NCBI RefSeq assembly: GCF_025698545.1
Contig: NC_068576.1
Coordinates: forward strand, 57,324,094 to 57,388,093
Length of the DNA: 64,000 bases
Reading direction: 5' to 3'
Origin: Gossypium raimondii
Taxonomy: Eukaryota > Streptophyta > Magnoliopsida > Malvales > Malvaceae
Positions 25,701-37,769 of this stretch are shown in pieces. The translations under genes were made by a program, and so were the position numbers. Numbering within the stretch: position 1 is the stretch's first letter; each line of letters starts with the position of its first letter. The notes below the pieces were generated by a model. The model was not told where the DNA came from, searched no databases, and was given only the letters and a program-made list of their open reading frames with translations.

Positions 25701-25989
25701 CGCAAGAGCTAAAGTGGTCCCCACCACTTAACTAAATTAAAAAAAAAAAACTTTATGTCACGAGCAGCTGTACCCAACGCTTGGCCTGCCGTCTTTCTGT
25801 CTGAAATTTATTTTTTCTAAGGTCATAGATATTTTTCGATTTTTCATCTTTGCTTTTTCCTTTTTTATATATTTTATTTTATTTTTTCTACTCGTTTTCC
25901 ACACAACTGTAAACCACGCTCTCTCACTAGTGGGACAAAAACGAAAAGTAAGGAGAGTGAATGTTCCGCGCGTGGGATTAAAAAGTCAT

Positions 25990-25998
25990 AAAATATCT
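25990..25998 (+). promoter_or_regulatory. Evening element upstream of the REVEILLE-like gene
   Basis: The exact nonamer AAAATATCT lies 782 bp upstream of the start codon of the clock-type MYB gene. This motif is the known binding site of CCA1, LHY and RVE-type MYBs. It is an exact match, but its use in this promoter is inference and a nonamer can occur by chance in AT-rich DNA. Confidence 0.45.
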
Positions 25999-26528
25999 GA
26001 AAAATGAGCTACACTTATCAGTTATCCATCCATCCTTCAATATCTTCCACAAAAATAAAACGTGAAAAAAAAATCTTTGAAAAATTAAAAGGACAGTGAC
26101 ATCGCAAAAAAACGACGCGTGTCCAAAGGACTCGACATTTCTCAGCCACAAGATTCCAAGCCCTTCTCGAGTTTTCCATGAAAAAATAAAAATAAATAAA
26201 AATAAAAATCTGACGTGGAACCCTTCCGTCGCTTTTATACTGAAGAAATAATCCCTATTAAAATGATTTATTTATCTTCGCTTTTTTTCTAATTTCAAAA
26301 ATCTTCAATGTTTTTCCCTTCTTCTATTTCAAATCTAAATTTTCGATTCTTCTTGATTCATCTTTTGTTTTAATTTTTCTTCTTTAAATACTTTTCTAAG
26401 CAGTTTAACAGTATAGCACGACTGTTAATTGTTTAATCTCTTGCTATTTTGAGAATTTTATTGTGAATTTTTTCCTTTTGATTGCTCTTGAAGTTTTCTG
26501 TTTTTTCCGAGATTTCTCGTTTAAACTG

Positions 26529-26719
26529 GTAAGTTTGTGGCTGATCTGATTTGTTTTGTGGATAATTTAGCTTTTTTTCAGTTTATAATTTGAATTTCTT
26601 ATGCGACTCACTGTTCATTGAATTTTCTTGTAATCGGAAAGAAAGATTTTTGACTGGTTATTGAATTAGTTCTGATTATTAGATTATATGATGTATTAAT
26701 AGTGATTTTTGGTTTATAG
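26529..26719 (+). other. 5' UTR intron of the REVEILLE-like gene
   Basis: AAACTG|GTAAGTTTG donor and GGTTTATAG| acceptor, in the pyrimidine-rich leader before the ATG at 26780. Inferred from splice consensus. Confidence 0.5.
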
Positions 26720-26779
26720 GGGAAGTTGCAGGAGTATTTCTAGGTTCTGCAAGATTTGAAGCAAAATTCGTTTCTAACG

Positions 26780-29017
26780 ATGGCTACGGAGGTATATACA
26801 ATATCCTATATTAATGAGGCTTATACTTGCAGTGTTATTTTATGTTTTAAGAAGGTTAGATTTTATCTTTCCTTTCTTTTCTTTCAAGATGAAAGAAAGC
26901 TGTCAATTTGCAGTCTGTACTCTGCATAATTTGAATCAAATGCTTCGATGCAAATTTGCTCCTTTTTTTTTTTTCTTTATTTGTTATCGCTATGTTTGCT
27001 GGACCTTGGAAACTGCTCCTTTTATGGATTACTGAAATTTATGGAATCAGATGCTTTTTTTTTTTTTTGTTACTCGAAGTTGTATTTTTTTTCAATTGCT
27101 TATGTATCTGTGTGGACCTGAATATGCTTTAATGAGAGGAATTAGCATTCATTTGGAATGGAAAGTTAACTTTAAAGAGTGTTTCCTAATTGTTTATATG
27201 CTGTTGCAAATTTTGATATAGGACCAAATTGAAAGTACAGCATCACCTACTGCTCTCAAATCCGGTGTGTGCTGTTCCATAGGCAGTGGACAATCTGAGA
27301 CATTGACTCAATTGCAGGAGTTATACGGATTTAAGCATGATCATACACCCAAGGTTCCTTTCTTCACGTTGCCTATGACCTGTACTTTCCTTTCGGTATT
27401 AGTCCCCAGATAGTAATTTTTAAATATTTTCTTTGCTATAGATCCGGAAACCCTATACTATAACTAAACAAAGGGAAAAATGGACCGAGGAAGAGCATCA
27501 GAAGTTTCTTGAAGCTTTAAGGCTGTATGGCCGTGGCTGGCGGCAAATAGAAGGTATGTGCGCAGTGGGGATTTTTGCATATACTCTTTTGCCATAGTTA
27601 TGGTGTGAACAGATTAAATTACACTTGTTTTCATGCAGAGCATGTAGGCACGAAAACTGCTGTTCAAATTCGAAGTCATGCTCAAAAGTTTTTCTCTAAG
27701 GTTTATTGCTTTATGTTCATTGCAAGATTTTCTTGATTGGGGAACCATTGTATGCCATGTGTAGACATTCTTATATAGGTTTCTTTGATCAGTCTCTTAT
27801 ACTTGCGTGTCTGTGGTTCTAGGTTGCCCGAGAGTCAAATGGTGGCTTTGAGAGTTCCGCTAAATCAATTGAGATACCCCCTCCTCGTCCAAAAAGGAAG
27901 CCAACGCATCCATATCCCCGCAAATCTGTTACGTCTCTTAAAGGAATATCTCCATCATCTCAACTAGAGAGGTCTCTATCCCCCAACCACTCTGTCTCGG
28001 AACAGGATAACAAATCACCCTCATCAGTTTTGTCCCCATTTGTTTTCGATGCAATGGGGTCTTCTGCCTCTGAGCAACCGAATAGATGTTCTTCTCCAAC
28101 TTCTTGTACTACTAATATACAGTCACTCAATAATACATCCCCTGTTGAAAAGGAAAATGACTATGTGACATCTATGGAGAAAGAGACTGAATCTTTATCA
28201 TCTGTTAAAGTGTTTGGACAATCATCCGAGGAGGACATTTTATCTTTGGTAAAATCTCTGCCCTTTTTCGTTTATGGAACAATTATTACTGACCTTTGTC
28301 TTAGAATTTGAACTCTGATTTTCTTTCTTTCTTCATGTAATTACCCAGAAATCCAACACAGACTTTGAGGAACCTGTGCGTGCCAAAGGAAACGAAGCAG
28401 CAGTAGTTGTGCCTTTCACCAGTATTAAGCTTTTTGGAAAAACAGTTGAGGTGAAAGATTCCAGCAAACCATCCACGGGTGCAGAAAACTTTCAAATGCA
28501 AACATCAAAGAATGGTGTAGCCGGCGAGTGCTTGGACTTGCATTTGTCACATGGGACAGTCATCGATAATTGGAGTACGGTACCTCCTAAATCTAATTTA
28601 TCCCCTTGTATGGAAATCCACACAGATAAAAATGATCATGTAGAATACACCAGTGATGCTCCTCTGCCATGGTTAGCTTTTTACCAAGGTCTACCCTTTT
28701 ATTACATCACTTCATTTAATCAAACCCATACAGACCCCAGAGTCAAAGAGACACCGAAAGAGAAGGAAACCCTGAATGAAAGATCTTGCACCGGTTCAAA
28801 TACGGGCTCAGTTAGTCAAATAGAAAATAGGGAAAGGAATTCGGATTCTGTTGATTCTCAATGCCAAAACCCTTGTCCTCGGGGAAAAATGACATCCCAA
28901 AAGTTTAGTAAAGGATTTGTGCCATACAAAAGATGTTTAACAGAAAGGGATATGTCATCATCCATGGTTGTATCCGAGGGTCGAGAGAGGGCACAAAAAG
29001 CCCGAGTTTGCTCGTAG
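26780..29017 (+). CDS. RVE1/7: REVEILLE-type single-MYB (SHAQKF) clock-associated transcription factor
   Basis: Exons 26780-26791 (only four codons), 27222-27353, 27442-27553, 27639-27700, 27823-28248 and 28349-29017 join to 470 residues. The MYB repeat starts at about residue 60 ([20 protein letters not shown]) and ends with the diagnostic [11 protein letters not shown] at residues 96-106. It is followed by the proline-rich [16 protein letters not shown]. The C-terminal part has [17 protein letters not shown] and [13 protein letters not shown], both typical of the RVE1/RVE2/RVE7 group. These proteins bind evening elements in target promoters and link the clock to growth and hormone output; that is family knowledge. 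Which paralogue it is cannot be decided by eye, though gene order points to RVE7. An evening element upstream suggests clock feedback. Confidence 0.9.
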
Positions 29018-31215
29018 TTGCCAGCACCCTTGTTTGGATAAAACACAATAGTAAGCAAAAGAGGATCAAAAATAATCACTTCAGGTGCTTGGTTTACACA
29101 CATATATATATAGGCAAACTTTTTCAGTGAATTATAGGTAATTTTTGCTGTTTGTAATATACCATTTATATGTATCAGCTACCTTCGGATATCCTGTGGC
29201 TCAATGTGTTCATAGCTCCAAAGGGTAAAGAGGGGTCCGTTTGTGTGTTAAAGGGTTAGGGGTCTATCCTAGTTTTTACATATGTATATATATACACATA
29301 TTATGTATGTGTATATGCATGTTCTGGATGCTAACTTGTTTTGCAACAACGTTTGTAAATTATCTCCCTTTTTTTGTTCGAACTGGAACAGGTGGTTACC
29401 TCCACTTTAACATAAACGTTGACTGGTTGTATCCTATGTGCCAATGTTATTTCATGACACAAGAAATAATCAGTTTGCAAAGAAATATTTTTGTCTGCCA
29501 TAGAAAAAGCTTCTGTTATTTTCTTTTGTTTAGTGCGGTATTAATAGAGATATGCATGATTTGGTGAATCATAAAGGCAATTAAAGAAATTTGATGCGAA
29601 GTTTCATGTCATCACATACCATTATTATCACAGTACAATCAATCATAATTTTGATTGGTGTAAGCCGACACCTGGCTTATATGCGAAGTGGTTTTATAAT
29701 TGAGATTGTTAGTATGAAAAATTGAAACCCCTCGTCTAAATCATTTGGTAAACGATTCAACTTCTAGTCATTTTATTTTACCCCTCGTTGGGTATGTATG
29801 CATAAAGGTGTTAGCGCTTACCTCACGTTTGATTGGCGTGGCGCAAAGGTTATTCAGATTGCCAATATTAAATTATTTGGTGCCATAAGTTATAAAATAA
29901 TATGATTAGGTAACTTACCCCAACTGTATTAATAATAATAATAATAATAATAGATAAATTTTTGAACTTGGTAACATCTCTCATTTTACTTCTTAAAATT
30001 TTTTTGGCGTTTTTGTTTGTCTTGGATTACATTTTAGTCATTTCTGTTTGAAACTTTACTTTTTAGTCACTTACGTTATCATTTTGTTACAAAGTGGTCA
30101 CTCTACCGTTAGACTCCATTACCTCCCTAACGGCAGTCCTACGTGACAGTCCAAATGGGTTTTAAATGCTAACTTAGATGTCCTATATGGCAGTTCAAAT
30201 TAAATTTGTTTAATTAAAGGTTTATTTTCATTTCAGCAACTAATCATCTAAATTGACATTTGAAACTCATTTGGACTGCCATGTAAAATTGCCGTTAGGG
30301 AGATAACAAAATTTAAAAGTAGAGTGGCCACTTCGTAACAAAATGATAACGTAGGTGACTAAAACATAATATTTCAAATATAAGTGACTAAGATATAATT
30401 TGAGGCAAACAAAAGTGACTATTTTTATAATTTACCCTAATTGACCTTAGATTTTGTTAAAATATGATAATATGACAATTATTTCACAACATCATTTAAA
30501 TTTTTTTAAAATTAAAATTTATTTATATTTTAATATTCTGTTTTAATTTTCTAAATTTTATATAAAATTATTTTAAATTTTATATAAATTTTTTAAAATT
30601 TTAGGTAATGATATGATACCATAATAAAATTTAAGTTTTAAGGATGAAATTAAGAAAAACCGTCACTGCTTTTTTATACCTAAAAAAACTAGGGATGAAA
30701 AATTTTAGAACATTAGCTTCTAAGAAGCAATTGGCCCAACATCTAACAGATATATACAAACCCATTAACCAGAACGGTGTAATTATATGACTAGACTTAA
30801 GAGCAACAAAGACAACAAATTAAGAAGTTAAAAATGACGTTTACAACTCAACTAAATGAAAAGAAAAGAAAAAACAAAAAAACTGGATTTAAAAAAACAT
30901 TTGTTACTAGAAAAGAACCATCAAGAAGTGGCAAAGCAAACAAATCTTCCAGTACGTACATACAGGGTAGACCTAAAAACAAATAATAATAATAATAACA
31001 ACAATAATAGGCAAAAAAAAAAGAACAGATTAGAGCATGAATAATAAATCTGGTAGGCACTCAGTTTCAACCCTTTTATAAACTCCAAATATCATGTCTG
31101 GCTATGGTCCCCTTTCAATGTGTGGGGTTTGCTACCTCTTTTCCAAAATTTTCAACCTCTAAAACCCACTCTTTTAATCCCAAAACCTAAAGACTTAGAT
31201 CAAAGAATTCGAAAT
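29018..31215. other. Intergenic region between convergent RVE-like and EMB2759-like genes
   Basis: Contains the 3' flanks of two convergent genes, short AT-rich trinucleotide runs near 29930-29950 and 30985-31010, and the fold-back at 29985-30440. No gene seen. Confidence 0.5.
29985..30440. repeat. Fold-back element with about 150 bp arms
   Basis: The left arm phrases CACTTACGTTATCATTTTGT, AAAGTGGTCACTCTACC and CTCCCTAACGGCA recur as reverse complements at the right (TGCCGTTAGGGAG, GAGTGGCCACTTCG, ACAAAATGATAACGTAGGTG). Inner arms (AGTCCAAATGGGTTT against AAACTCATTTGGACTG) also pair. Confidence 0.75.
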
Positions 31216-33934
31216 CTAAATAAGATTAGCTCTCTTTAGGAACCTGATGGTTCTGCAATAATACGGCCATATCGATTCAACATAGTCCAGGTACTTCTCC
31301 ATCATCCATTCTTGAAAATCTTTCATCTTTTTTATACATACCTCTTTGTAGTCCAAGTTCTTCATGTCTACCACAGGTTGCCATACGTGGACTCGTACGT
31401 CTTCTTTCAGCTTTCCATGTGCGATGTAGTTATAAGCCAGGAGGTAGTAAGTTGGTAAGTTTCTAATTAGTTGAACCGTCTGGGTGAAGCAGAAAACATA
31501 CAGGGCACATAAGCCTCTAAGCATCTTGATATAAAGAGCAATGATCAGGGGCCCAAATACCCATAGAGGAGTCAATTCCTTTGAAACTTCAGCTCCGTAA
31601 ATCAAATTGACACCGAGGTACCACGGAACACTGCATGCGTGGCAGATCGATTGTTAGCAATGTATGTAGATATGTTCACAGCATTTCATCGACAGATCGT
31701 GCAAGTTAACTAAGACAGAGGACAACTCAAAATTATTGACAAAAAACTTTACCAAGTCGCAATTTTTATCAAATCATCCTGGGGCTAGAATGTGGAATAC
31801 TATTATCGCTTGACAAGAAAAAAATTAGAATGAGTAAGGAAACTGGTTAACTCAGCAACGTTTATCAGCGTTGTATTAGTCCTTGAATCAAGACAAGAAC
31901 TTTATGGTTGAAACTCTTTGCTCTTTTTAGTAAAGACTCATGATGTAGATATTTGAATTCACAAATATAATACCTAATAGTAGTAAATAGTGTATATTGC
32001 TAGAAATAACTCGGGGGGGGGGGGGGCAGAAAAGAGAGAACACATTAATTATACTTACAATATTAATAAGGGAATTTTGATTGTGGCATTCATGTCCCAG
32101 AAATAGCTCCAGACCGTCTTTAGAATCTTGCCTTTCCTATTACGTTGGGTGTCAATTTTAGCTTCTGACGTGTCCCTTGGAGGCGCTTCTTCTCCCAGAG
32201 CATCATCCATCACTCGACTTGGGGATTGTGATCGCAATATCATTATCCATTTCTTGAATAATTCCTGAATAGCAGCAGATCCCACAATGTTCTCACCTGT
32301 TTCCGAGGAATATGTAACTGGACCATTATGAGCCTTTGAAGATTCGATTGTGGTTGCTTCACCATCTTTTGGAACATAAGAAACTTTAATAGAACTTTTT
32401 GGAACATTCTCATCGATTGCTCTGGCTCCTGATTCGCCATTTTCAACACTGCCTTTGAAGGCTGAAATTCTAATACTTTTGGTATTCAGTCCACAAGTAT
32501 GAGCCCCTATACTGCAAAAATAAGCCTATCTGAATTCAAATGCTCAAGATGCATATGGTGAAAAAGGAAGTATTTGAAGAAAATGAAAAGAAACTAGGAC
32601 TGCAAAAGAAAACATAGGAATAATAATTATCGAAAGCAGAAACGAAAATGAGTTCACTTCATGCTCAAAGTGAAAAGCTCTTTCACTTCACCTCTTTTCC
32701 ACAGCAATAATGAATGCATAAAATGTTAGATGAGAACAACTTAATTTGGGTTTACAAGAAAAAATTATTTATAGTAATAGTAGAATAGCACCTAAATGCA
32801 TACAACATTTGCATTCATATAACAAAAAAGCATTCTTGTCATCTTCACGTGTAAAGGAAGAAAAATAAGAATTGAGGCAAGAATTTTTAAGAACAACAAC
32901 AAAACACATCAAGGACAAAAATACATGATTTCTATAGACCTGTATTTATGGAGTTAGACAATAAGCATTATTGCACCAATCAGGCAATGTTTGGCACCAT
33001 TAACACCTTGGTAATCAAAAGCAAGAAACAAATTTCCATTTACCACCTCACATCACATAGCACGAAATTATCTCAATGAAATTTTATGCACCAGAAGTAA
33101 ATGTAATCACCATGATGCATTTTCAAAATCCTTAATTTTTAGATTAAACAGTTGATTCCCTATCGCCTTTCACAAACTTGTACCTTCACTTCCAAATTTT
33201 TAGATTAATAGAGAACTTTAAAAGAAATGGGAAATTTGGGGAAAGGAAAAAATGTGGTAAGAACAAGCATTTTGGATTTTTCTTCCAGAGAAAAGAATTC
33301 AATATGCTAAATTAAAAGCACTAGTCCTAGTCCTTTCAGATCACCACTTCCATATACTAAGGGACAAGCTACCAGCATGGAACTCTGTATTTTGTTTCTT
33401 AACATAAGGGAACTGTTGCTTACCATAAACAAGTAGAGTGCCTTAATGATATGCTCCTCTCCCTTCTCCCAAGCATATGAAGTGTAACTACAGGTCTCTT
33501 TAGCGTCAATCCTTTCCTCCATAATAAAGGCCTTGAAGGGCATGCTACATATGAACCCTGCAATGCAATAAAAATGAGCTGAAGGAATGCCACATATGAA
33601 TCTTAAAATGCAATAAGTCAGCATACTTTGCAGTCAGATAAATACCAATACAAAGCTGTGATACTAGATTTGTTAGATAAGATACCAAATGAGACTCTTC
33701 CTCAATAAACAAAAATCCTCAAAGCAATACAAAACGAGAGCTTCCAGAACAGAATTCTTTATTTCATAGGATTCAACTAACAATGCTTCGATGCACCTAT
33801 CTGCAGAACTTTACTTCAAACTCAGCCATCAAACTCTTAATTTCTATAGAACTTATTCCATAAACTCCTAATCTACCAGTTTTACTCAAAACTTAATCTT
33901 GGAATACCTGCAATTGATGGGTCACCAACATCAT
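31216..33934 (-). CDS. EMB2759: Plastid-targeted membrane protein, EMB2759-like
   Basis: Minus-strand exons, in transcript order: 33934-33908, 33557-33424, 32511-32059 and 31630-31216, joining in frame to 342 residues. The N-terminus (MMLVTHQLQGSYVACPSRPL and onward) is rich in Ser, Arg and Lys with few acidic residues, as expected of a chloroplast transit peptide. The middle third is acidic and probably disordered. The C-terminal half has at least two hydrophobic segments (IKIPLLIFVPWYLGVNLIYG, then WVFGPLIIALYIKML) and ends SIWPYYCRTIRFLKRANLI. This pattern matches, from memory, Arabidopsis EMBRYO DEFECTIVE 2759; molecular function is unknown. A 5' UTR intron probably separates 33979 and 34599. 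Its gene order relative to the JMJ20-like gene supports the identification. Confidence 0.75.
32013..32026. repeat. G14 homopolymer in EMB2759-like intron
   Basis: Fourteen consecutive G residues in the last intron, 33 bp downstream of the exon 3 donor on the minus strand (so a C run in the transcript). Homopolymers of this length are prone to sequencing error and polymorphism. Confidence 0.85.
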
Positions 33935-35344
33935 AGCTGCAACTTTCACCACAAGCTCCTGAACATTTATTCAACAAGGCCTAAACAAATGAAATGAAAC
34001 ACGGTCAATACATAATGTCCTGCATCAACAAAAAATATTAGAAGCTTTCAACGGTATGTAAGAAAGAAACTCCAACAAACAATGGCATGAAAGAGAACCC
34101 ATCCAGTACAGAAACAGTAGAGGAACAAATTCCACCTTATCCTAACTATAGCAATCAAATATATTGACTCAAGATTTCCAATACATAACAAACAACGGAT
34201 GTTATATACAAAAATAGGACGAGAATGCCGGGCAAAAATGGGAGCTCAGTTGAGTTTCAGAAAATGAAACAGAATTCTATTAAAGAAAAAAGAAAAGCTG
34301 CATATATTGACATTACTTTCCCTCTCTATCGACATTACTTTCCCTCTCTTTTCTCAGCATCCAAACAAGGGTTGAAGCTAATAACTTCAAATTAAACCAT
34401 TTTATACGCGGATAAGTGAAATTCCTCGTTCTTTCAAGGAAATTAAAGTAAAACTCGAATTCAATTCGTGACTTTTTTGTTTCAATTGATTCCTGTTTTT
34501 CTAATTTGAGCAAATAAATATTGAGGAAAAAACCCTAAATGCATTAAAAAATAAAATAAAATAAATAGCAGAGAAGAACAAGAAGAAGAATAGACTTTAC
34601 CTGTAGACGTGATACCTTCAGCTCCTATCCAAAACAGCTTCGAAATTGAATTTGCTTTCTTTTTATTACGAAAATAATTAACGAAAAAGATAAATAATAA
34701 TAATAATAATAATTTATTTTTCAGATTCTCTTAAAAAAAAAACAAGCTAGCAAATAAGCCGGTGCTTCGCCTTTGGCCGGTATAAATATTTTAAATTTAT
34801 TTAATTGTCAAAATTATGTATTTTTATATTCATTTAGTGCAATTTTAAATCATTTTGACATTATCTTTTTACAATTAATGTTTTGAATTAAACATTAATT
34901 TAATTGTCTGAAATACCAGATTTTTTCAGAACAAGAAAGTGTAAATAATAATGAAAAATGTATATTATAAACAAGAAATTGCAATGTAGTCCTAATACAA
35001 GGTTTAAAAAATTTTAAAAAAAGTGTGTCCAAGTTTCCACATAATACGAACCGTCACCAAATTTCACATAAAATATATACATGTATGTGTGTGAACATAA
35101 ATTGTTTACGTCTCTTTTACTTAAGTTGTAAGCTAAGAGTGTTTGGGTTCCCCAAATTCCAAACACTTTTTCATACCTCTCCTTTAGGCTCCAATATTTT
35201 CTTTTTGAAACTAGGTTGGAGGTGAATTAATTTTTGAAAGTATTAAAGTTGAGTCTAGGGTAAATTTATCTCTTCTCAAAATATTTATAAAAATATTATT
35301 GAATATATATGTTTAATTTATTATTATTCTAGTCTTTTAATTTC

Positions 35345-35675
35345 GGTAAGTATTACGAAAGTTTTAACTAGGATTACGATTACATTTTATTCTCTCTATT
35401 AAAAATTGGACAAATTAGTCATTATCGTTAAATTAAAGAGTAAATTTATTATTGGATTAAAAATTCATCCCTTTTTATGGTTAAAACAAGTCTCTATAAG
35501 TTAATATGAGGTACACATGCCTATTTCATCAACCACGCTAGTATTTAACGGTAAAAATAGATGGAATTTTAACAAAAATAACATGTTTGTCTTTTAATTT
35601 AATATACATGGGTTAATTTACTTTTTTAATAAAATATAATCTAATTTCTAACACGAAAGCTTTCATGATACTTTT
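35345..35675. repeat. Fold-back element, family A
   Basis: Ends resembling GTAAGTATTACGAAAG and CTTTCATGATACTTTTAC are inverted; the loop has TTTCATCAACCACGCTAG. Arms contain the family phrases TTAAATTAAAGAGTAAA and TTTTAATTTAATATACAT. Confidence 0.65.
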
Positions 35676-36306
35676 ACTTTCAACTTCGTGTCTATGATTA
35701 CTTATTTCTATTTCTCTAGAACCTTTGCCAATGAATTATTTATCCAAAATTTGGAAAAAGAAAAATTACTTCAAAATTGAGTTATTATCAAAATATTTGA
35801 TATGTGACTTATTTTTCAAACTCAAAAAATGTAATCTTATTGAGATTAAAATCTATTGAAGCAAATACTTCTTTAATGAACTTTGGAAAGAAATAGAAAA
35901 CATAATAAAATAAAATAAAATTTAAGCCAAATCAAGTCGAAATTTTCGAGTCAAGTTCAGGATAAATTATTGCTTTTAGATCAAAATCAGGGTATGCAGT
36001 AAGTAAAGCTTCGAGTCGAAATCAAGATATGCAAAAATCCAACCCTGCCTACCTCGTTGTGATCACAAATCTAGGCTTGAAGTTCGGCCTTCCGCCATTT
36101 TATGGTGATGCGTGGTTGGCCCTACAACTTGGGCCATGTTAAAAGCTACTTTTCTCTAGCTTGCCAATCGGTTTTTTATTGAACTTGGGTCTTTCAGGGC
36201 TTTAAGCCTGCAATCTCATAGCTTGAACAAATTTTTTTTTTTTGGTTGGAATCGTGTCACCATTTTGTAGAGCGTTTCAAAGTCATATTTGATGAAGAAC
36301 CATTGA

Positions 36307-36546
36307 CTAAAAGTATAATGGGTTTTTTATATTAAGAATTAGATTACATTTTATTTTTTTTACTAAAAAATAGATAAATTAATCTATGTATGTTAGATTA
36401 AAGAGGTATATGTTGTCACGTGCAATTGTTTAGTTAATTCATCGGCTACGCTAATTTTAATAATAATAATACATAAAAAAATTAACAAAAAAAAGATAAA
36501 ATACAATCTAACTTCTAGCATAAAAATTCTCATGATACTTTCACTC
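36307..36546. repeat. Fold-back element, family A
   Basis: The left end CTAAAAGTATAATGGG and the right end CTCATGATACTTTCAC are inverted; the arms carry AGATTACATTTTATTT and AAATACAATCTAACTT. Slightly shorter than the copy at 5135-5479. Confidence 0.6.
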
Positions 36547-37549
36547 ATTAGTTCTATATATAATGGTGAATTTGGTGTCAAAAGTTACTAGAATTCATTC
36601 TACCTGAGAAAAGGTTTTTTTTTCTATGTATAAGAGCAATCTATAAGATATATCCCTCTCTCAATTTAATCCATATATGCCCTTGGTCAGTCAGTGTTTG
36701 GGTGGGCACACATCCATGTGATTCAAGACTAAAGGGCTTATGTACCCCCATGCTTTTGCAAAGTTTTTAATATATCAATTTTCAGCTTTATCTTTCCATA
36801 AAGATGGTGAAAATGATAAACTTTTTTTTAATCTACCATTTTCTCTTTTATATAGATCCCAATATATAGTTGATAGAGATCACATGGTCTCCAAATCTGA
36901 ATAAGATGTGGATGATCCGCCAGCTTCAATCTCTATATATGTAGTTTCTATGGACTAAGCTAATTTGTGGGTTTCTTTTTTAGCAAACATTATTTTGTAT
37001 AGGACAATGACAATCTAAATATACATATGGTGGGTGGCAAGCATGTATCACCATCCAACCCAACAATTTGCCTTCTTTTGGACTTTATTGGATTGTCATT
37101 TGGCGCATGATAAAAAGTCTCTTTTAACTCTTAAAAAACAAAAATCACCATTTCCTCGTAGTAATATTACCATTTATTATTATTCACCATTTATCAATGT
37201 ATGCATGAATGGACCTATGCCATATGTAAAATCGACTATAAATTTCAGTACCATATGTATCCAACTTTTTTTATATCGAAAAGGGAACTAGGTTAATAAA
37301 ATGAAAACGACAGTCAAGCTCGATGTATAATACACATTGTTTATCAGTCAACATAAACTTTTAGAAAGAGTATTGCAAATATTAAGCAAATTTGAAAAAT
37401 TAAAAACATTCAAATTACTCCCGAGTTAGCATATTGACGTATTTGTTCTTTTTACGGAAAACATGCTTTATAGAACTAACATCCAAAGAATGGTGGAGCA
37501 TCCTACACTCATCAATTAAGGGAGAAAAAAATATTCTCATTAGATAAAA

Positions 37550-37769
37550 GCTAAATAGCAATGGTAGCATCAACTTCAATTTCAATTACATTAAAATCCT
37601 TGGGTAACTAGAGACTGCTTCTAAGGGCTCATAGTTCAGCTTGAATGCTAGTGGTACTAAAAATATGACGGAACGAACCAATGATTCAATTCCCATCATG
37701 ATCAAGTATAAAAACTCTTGCTACAGCTTTACCTGGGTCTCCTAAATAAGATTTATTTGTGTTGAGTTT
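37550..37769 (-). pseudogene. LINE RNase H domain (RVT_3-type) relic
   Basis: On the minus strand the frame starting at 37769 reads KLNTNKSYLGDPGKAVARVF, then ILDHDGN, then after a stop IIGSFRHIFSTTSIQAEL, another stop, and further on DFNVIEIEVDATIAI. This is the RNase H fold found at the C-terminus of plant non-LTR elements, with at least four in-frame stops. The usual catalytic Asp-Gly after KLNT is here Asn-Lys. Sequence upstream on this strand (KGFY before KLNT) fits the same family. Confidence 0.65.

Larger units (their letters stand above)
19425..25980. other. Large AT-rich intergenic region
   Basis: No gene is supported. It contains the 3' flank of the BRO1 gene, diverged repeats near 20215-20470 and 20800-21045, family A copy 21590-21860, a fold-back around 22440-22710, an isolated G-box palindrome at 23217-23226, promoter-like sequence near 23400-23520 (CCAAT, CACGTC and TATATA motifs but no following gene) and short trinucleotide runs near 24350 and 24910. 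Confidence 0.5.

Noticed and set aside
36855-36950. Short inverted stretch (GATAGAGATC and ATCTCTATATAT) hinting at a hairpin RNA.
   Set aside because: Pairing is short and interrupted, and no known plant microRNA sequence is present in the arms.
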